Shown here piece by piece: positions 60,292 to 64,000 of a DNA stretch of 64,000 bases; positions within the stretch are counted from its first letter, which is position 1, and each line of letters opens with the position of its first letter. The notes below the pieces were generated by a model. The model worked only from the letters and a program-made list of their open reading frames with translations, had not been told where the DNA came from and searched no databases. Made by a program: the position numbers and the translations under genes. This DNA comes from DAITQM01 sp039794245 (GTDB lineage Bacteria; Pseudomonadota; Gammaproteobacteria; Xanthomonadales; Wenzhouxiangellaceae): NCBI GenBank assembly GCA_039794245.1, contig JBDIVS010000002.1, positions 62,001-126,000 of the forward strand, given 5' to 3'.

Positions 60292-61020
60292 ATGAAAGAG
60301 CAAGGCGGCTTCTGGTCCCGGCCGTGGTTCGATTATCTCAGACTGCTCCAGGCGTTGACCTCGGACTTTCATGTCACCTGGCTGGTGATGATGTTCGCCG
60401 GGCTGGTCGCGGCCTGGTGGATTTACGTGCCGCTGCACGAGCTGATGCACGCCTGGGGCTGCCTGCTGGCCGGCGGCGAAGTCAGCCGGCTCGAAATCAG
60501 CCCGGAATACGGCGCCGCCTGGCTGCAGGATTATTTCCCCTACGTCGTGGTCGGTTCCGAGTATGCCGGGCAACTGGTCGATTTCGACACCCGCGGCAGC
60601 GACTGGATCTATGTCGCGACGGTCTATGCCCCGTACCTGCTGACCATCTACCCGGGCATCCCGCTGTTCCACGCGATGCTGAACCGGCCCTGGCCATCGG
60701 CGATGCAGCACCTCGGCATCGGGCTGGCGCTGCCTTTGGTCATCGCGCCTTTCGTATCCCTGCTCGGCGATTTTTACGAACTCGGTTCGATCGCCGCCTC
60801 GCAGCTCGGTCAGGCTTTCTTTCTGGGTCACGATACGCTGCGCTGGCGCAGCGACGATCTTTTGCTGCTGGTCGGCGAAATCACCCCCACCGCCAACTGG
60901 CGCGACTGGGCCGGCATCGCCCTCGGTTTTCTGTTCGGTATCGTCTTCGCCTGGGCGACCTATGCGCTGGGGGTCTTTTTCCGGCCGCGGCCGAAGGCCA
61001 AGACCTTCGGGCGGGGATAA
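60292..61020 (+). CDS. Integral membrane protein with HELMH motif
   Basis: A 242-residue protein with about five hydrophobic helices. The first is followed closely by YVPLHELMHAWGC, an HExxH zinc-protease-like motif at a membrane edge as in site-2-protease relatives. A second, unrelated-looking membrane half follows (YAPYLLTIYPGIPLFHAML). I do not see the second S2P motif (NxxPxxxxDG), so peptidase activity is uncertain. The start at ATG 60292 has GAGGGG upstream; a longer frame to 60190 lacks support. Confidence 0.6.
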   Translation: MKEQGGFWSRPWFDYLRLLQALTSDFHVTWLVMMFAGLVAAWWIYVPLHELMHAWGCLLAGGEVSRLEISPEYGAAWLQDYFPYVVVGSEYAGQLVDFDTRGSDWIYVATVYAPYLLTIYPGIPLFHAMLNRPWPSAMQHLGIGLALPLVIAPFVSLLGDFYELGSIAASQLGQAFFLGHDTLRWRSDDLLLLVGEITPTANWRDWAGIALGFLFGIVFAWATYALGVFFRPRPKAKTFGRG

Positions 61021-61082
61021 GCGGCGTCGCGGGATAAGCGGTCTGCAAACCAGGGATGGTTTGCCGGCGAGGGGACTACAAA

Positions 61083-61205
61083 ATAAAAAAACCCCGGGAG
61101 TAGGGGGACTCCCGGGGTCAAAATGGGATTCGGCGTTGGGGGGACTGACCGAATCCGGTTCGGGTCTGTCTAGGGAGGGGAACAGACCCATGCCGACTGG
61201 CGTCG
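61083..61205 (-). ncRNA. Candidate small RNA with C-rich loops downstream of polA
   Basis: On the minus strand, a -10-like TATCAT (61213-61208), with TTGCCG 15 bases upstream, would start a transcript near 61203. It would contain a hairpin GGGTCTGT/ACAGACCC (61189-61162) whose 12-base loop is TCCCCTCCCTAG. A second C-run (GTCAGTCCCCCC) follows, then a strong terminator whose loop is CCCCCT. No reading frame. About 120 nt, located just 3' of polA, where Spot 42 (enterics) and ErsA (Pseudomonas) are encoded. Existence and function are inference. Confidence 0.5.
61084..61118 (-). terminator. Rho-independent terminator (minus strand)
   Basis: An 11-bp perfect stem, ACCCCGGGAGT and ACTCCCGGGGT (61118-61108 / 61101-61091), is followed on the minus strand by TTTTTTATTT. 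It would end the candidate small RNA and any polA read-through. Confidence 0.9.
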
Positions 61206-61295
61206 GCATGATATATGACCGGGGTACCCGGCAAAAGTTCACACCGCCGGCTGACTTTTTGCCGGCGGCGGGCCCAGAATCGTCCCGCTCCCGCA

Positions 61296-61412
61296 AGCCC
61301 GGGCTGGCTTGCCCGCGAATCGAGCGCCTAAGTGCTTGATTAGCAAAGCATAATCCGGGGTCCGGGCCGGACTTTGCAGGGTCTGACAAGCCCCCGGCAG
61401 GCTTGCTCAGGA
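61296..61412. repeat. Inverted repeats related to the post-groEL repeat unit
   Basis: Contains AAGCCCGGGCTGGCTTGCCC and, further on, a CCGGACTTTGCAGG / CAAGCC...GGCTTG arrangement resembling parts of the 124-bp units at 30835-31150. Fills the space between the small-RNA promoter and the polA stop; no gene seen. Confidence 0.55.
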
Positions 61413-61426
61413 CTGATCTTCATCGC

Positions 61427-64000
61427 TCAATGCGCCGCTTCCCAGTCGGCGCCGTCACCGGCATCGACATCGAGCGGCACGGCAAGCTCGGCGGCGCCGC
61501 GCATCAGGGCGGCGACCCGGTCGCGGACCGTGGGCAGGTCCGGGACGCCGACTTCTAGCACCAGCTCGTCGTGCACCTGCAAGACCAGCGCCGCGTCGGC
61601 CCCGGATTCGGCCAGCCAGTCGGCGGTGGTGATCATCGCCCGTTTGATGATGTCCGCGGCGGTGCCCTGCATCGGGGCGTTGACGGCGGCGCGCTCGGCC
61701 GCCTGGCGGCGCGCCGGGTTGCGCGAGGCGATGTCGCTCAGCCACAACCGGCGGCCGAACAGGGTTTCGACGTAGCCCTGCTCGCGCGCCTGGCGGCGGA
61801 TCTGCTCCATGAAGCGCCGGACACCAGGGTAGCGCTCGAAATAGGTCGCCATCCAGGTTTTCGCGGCGTCCTGTTCGATCCCAAGCTGGCGCGCCAGGCC
61901 AAATGCCGACATGCCGTACATCAGGCCGAAATTGATCGCCTTGGCCGCCCGCCGCTGCTCGCCGCTGACTTTGTCCTGGGGCACACCGAAGACTTCCGCC
62001 GCGGTCGCACGGTGGATATCGGCGCCGTTGTGGAACGCCGCGAGCAGCCCCTCGTCGCCGGACAGGTGGGCCATGATGCGCAGCTCGATCTGGGAATAAT
62101 CGAGGGCCAGTAGCCGCTTGCCGGGCGGGGCGATGAACGCTTTGCGAATGCGGCGGCCTTCCTCGGTGCGCGCCGGAATATTCTGCAGATTGGGCTGCGA
62201 TGACGACAGCCGGCCGGTGGCGGCGACCGCCTGGTGGAACGAGGTGTGGACCCGCCCGGTTACGGGGTGAATCTCGTCGACCAGGCGGTCGGTGTAGGTG
62301 TTTTTGAGCTTGGCCAGGGCGCGGTGTTCGAGCAAAAGGCCGGGCAGCGGATGGCGGCCGGCCAGTTCCTGCAGCACCTCTTCGCCGGTGGCCGGCTGGC
62401 CGCCCGGGGTTTTGGCGATCACCTCGAGCTTGAGGCGCTCGAACAGCACCTCGCCGAGTTGCTTCGGCGAACCGAGGTTGAACGGCGCGCCGGCCACCTC
62501 GTAAGCTTTCTGTTCCAGCGCATAGAGCCGCTTTTCCAGTTCCCGGGAATAAGCCGTAAGGCGGTCGCGATCGACCAGCACACCAGAGCGTTCCATCGCC
62601 GCCAGCACGGGCACAAGCGGCATCTCGATCTCGCGGTAAACCCGCGCCGGGCCGGGCAGAGCCGCCAGCCGGGGCGCCAGGTACCGGTGCAGCGCGTAGG
62701 TCACCTCGGCGTCTTCGGCGGCGTATTCGGTGGCCCGCTCGACCGCGACCTGGGCGAACGGGATCTGCCGCGCCCCCTTGCCAGCGACCTCCTCGTAGGT
62801 GATCGTCCGGCGGTGCAGGTAATGGCGGGCCAGGGCGTCCATGTCGTGGCGCGTTATGGTGCTGTTCAGCACATACGATTCGAGCATCGTGTCGTCGGCG
62901 ATGCCGGCCAGCCGGATGCCGGCGCGGTGCAGCACGTTGAGGTCGTATTTCAGATTCTGGCCGATCTTGGCCGGCTTGGCGCTTTCGAAAAGCGGTTTCA
63001 GGCGAGCGAGCACCTCGTCCCGGTCGAGTTGCGGCGCGGCACCCGGCCCCTCGTGGGCGAGCGGAATGTAGATGCCGCTGTCCGGCTCCAAGGCCAGCGC
63101 GATGCCGACGATCTCGGCGTCGAGGACGTTCAGGCTGGTGGTCTCGAGATCGAAGACGAACGCCTCCTGCCGGGCAAGTTCGGCGAGCAGCGTCTCGAAC
63201 GCCCGGCGGTCGCGGATCGCGCGATAGTGCGGGGTGCCGACTTCGACCGCGGTGCGACCGGCCGCCGGCGCCGCGGCGCCTTGCCCACCGACTTCGTCCA
63301 GCCACTGCCTGAACTCGAACCTTTCGAGTAGGGCGCGAAGCTCGGCGCTCTTTGCCGGCTGCCGTTTGAGATCAGCGGGCGCGACATCGAGTTCAAGGTC
63401 GTCGCGCAGGCGGACCAACTGCCGGCTGAGCGGCAGGTGTTGGGCGGCCTCGAATCTGGCCGCCAGTTTGTCGCCGAGCGCGTCACGCGAGGCTAAAAGC
63501 TGGTCGAGGTCATGGTATTTTTCGAGCAGCTTGGCGGCGGTTTTCGGGCCGATGCCGGGAACGCCGGGGATGTTGTCGCTGCTGTCGCCGACCAGTGCCA
63601 GGTAGTCGCCGATCTGGCCCGGTTCGACGCCGAAACGCCGGCGCACGCCGGCGGCATCGTAACGCCGGTTGCTCATCGTGTCGATGAGCACGACGCGGTC
63701 ATCGACCAGTTGCGCCAGATCCTTGTCGCTGGCCGAGATCACGCACCGCCAACCGGCCTCCCCGGCCTTTTTGGCGAGCGTCGCGATGACGTCGTCGGCT
63801 TCGACATCGGGAATCTGCAACAGCGGGATGCCAAGCGCTTCGAGCAGTTCGGTCAGCGGTTTGAACTGGGCCGCCAACTCGGCAGGCAGCGGCGGGCGGT
63901 TGGCCTTGTAGGCCGGGTACAAACGGTGGCGGAAATTCTTGCCGCGGGCGTCGAAGACCACGGCGAGATACTCGGGGTGCGACTCGTTGAGCAGCCGGCG
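61427..64000 (-). CDS. polA: DNA polymerase I (5' truncated by window edge)
   Basis: PolA fills gaps and removes RNA primers. The visible 857 residues include most of the 5'-nuclease domain (YPAYKANRPPLPAEL, DVEADDVIATLA, GIGPKTAAKLLEKY) and the 3'-5' exonuclease domain, where FDLETTS retains the catalytic Asp/Glu. The polymerase domain has motif A LALDYSQIELRIMAHLSGD, motif B RRAAKAINFGLMYGMSAFGL and motif C VLQVHDELVLEV. The start codon lies beyond the window. The 3' end faces the candidate small RNA. Confidence 0.98.
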   Translation of the reverse strand, partial: RRLLNESHPEYLAVVFDARGKNFRHRLYPAYKANRPPLPAELAAQFKPLTELLEALGIPLLQIPDVEADDVIATLAKKAGEAGWRCVISASDKDLAQLVDDRVVLIDTMSNRRYDAAGVRRRFGVEPGQIGDYLALVGDSSDNIPGVPGIGPKTAAKLLEKYHDLDQLLASRDALGDKLAARFEAAQHLPLSRQLVRLRDDLELDVAPADLKRQPAKSAELRALLERFEFRQWLDEVGGQGAAAPAAGRTAVEVGTPHYRAIRDRRAFETLLAELARQEAFVFDLETTSLNVLDAEIVGIALALEPDSGIYIPLAHEGPGAAPQLDRDEVLARLKPLFESAKPAKIGQNLKYDLNVLHRAGIRLAGIADDTMLESYVLNSTITRHDMDALARHYLHRRTITYEEVAGKGARQIPFAQVAVERATEYAAEDAEVTYALHRYLAPRLAALPGPARVYREIEMPLVPVLAAMERSGVLVDRDRLTAYSRELEKRLYALEQKAYEVAGAPFNLGSPKQLGEVLFERLKLEVIAKTPGGQPATGEEVLQELAGRHPLPGLLLEHRALAKLKNTYTDRLVDEIHPVTGRVHTSFHQAVAATGRLSSSQPNLQNIPARTEEGRRIRKAFIAPPGKRLLALDYSQIELRIMAHLSGDEGLLAAFHNGADIHRATAAEVFGVPQDKVSGEQRRAAKAINFGLMYGMSAFGLARQLGIEQDAAKTWMATYFERYPGVRRFMEQIRRQAREQGYVETLFGRRLWLSDIASRNPARRQAAERAAVNAPMQGTAADIIKRAMITTADWLAESGADAALVLQVHDELVLEVGVPDLPTVRDRVAALMRGAAELAVPLDVDAGDGADWEAAH

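Noticed and set aside
61091..61210. CsrB/RsmY-like sponge RNA on the plus strand (GGA in several loops: AGGGGG, TAGGGAGGGGA)
   Set aside because: The plus strand has no U-tract after the hairpins and no clear promoter, whereas the minus strand has both a promoter-like element and a proper terminator.

Overview
This is high-GC chromosomal DNA from a gammaproteobacterium. The evidence is the gene order: ubiE-ubiJ-ubiB, dapF-DUF484-xerC, hslV-hslU, algZ-algR-hemC-hemD-hemX-hemY (the Pseudomonas-type arrangement) and lptM. I cannot assign an order or genus. Both window ends cut genes: ubiB at the left and polA at the right.

Layout. (1) 1-7880, minus strand: ubiquinone genes (ubiB, ubiJ, ubiE), the HslVU protease behind a heat-shock-like promoter, xerC, a DUF484 gene, dapF, a methyltransferase and lptM. 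(2) 7907-15215, plus strand: an esterase, the AlgZ/AlgR-type two-component pair and the haem genes hemC, hemD, hemX and hemY. Two small secreted-protein genes, one apparently frameshifted, sit between hemC and hemD. (3) 15107-24821: a ferredoxin-reductase, a DUF2007 protein, an acyltransferase, a YheT hydrolase, a TPR-sulfotransferase, a large VPS10/BNR protein and an orphan HAMP sensor. (4) 25019-30808: tRNA-Gly(CCC), tlpA-dsbD-cutA, then groES-groEL behind a heat-shock-like promoter, followed by 124-bp tandem repeats and a terminator. (5) 31295-34371: a di-iron MBL-fold (ODP) protein, a DUF2238 membrane protein and mmsA.

(6) 34.4-45.1 kb is a defence island: hsdM, hsdS, an RloC/PrrC-like anticodon-nuclease candidate, a RhuM-Fic fusion and hsdR in one overlapping operon. 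It is bordered by gene fragments (a winged-helix regulator, an XRE/ImmA N-terminus, a tyrosine integrase), and a UV-damage glycosylase gene follows. Short GTTGGGTA-type repeats lie at both edges. (7) 45.1-48.7 kb: a Ser/Thr kinase-TPR gene interrupted by an in-frame TAG, divergent from an ECF sigma factor. (8) 49.5-58.3 kb is an envelope/secretome region. Three proteins end in IPTL-CTERM-like sorting tails. A four-gene coupled operon contains a class 1 isoprenoid-synthase-fold enzyme and a 49-residue peptide, and a seven-repeat FG-GAP protein lies next to a leftover copy of its own 3' end. (9) 58.4-64 kb: a DUF3465 lipoprotein, a rhomboid protease, a LOG-family protein, an HELMH membrane protein, a likely C-rich-loop small RNA just downstream of polA, and polA.

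The strongest leads are the isoprenoid-enzyme/peptide/IPTL-CTERM operon (49.5-53.8 kb), the candidate polA-adjacent small RNA (about 61.08-61.20 kb), the nuclease-guarded type I restriction island, and the amber-interrupted kinase. All assignments come from reading the sequence and recalling family motifs; no database search was run.
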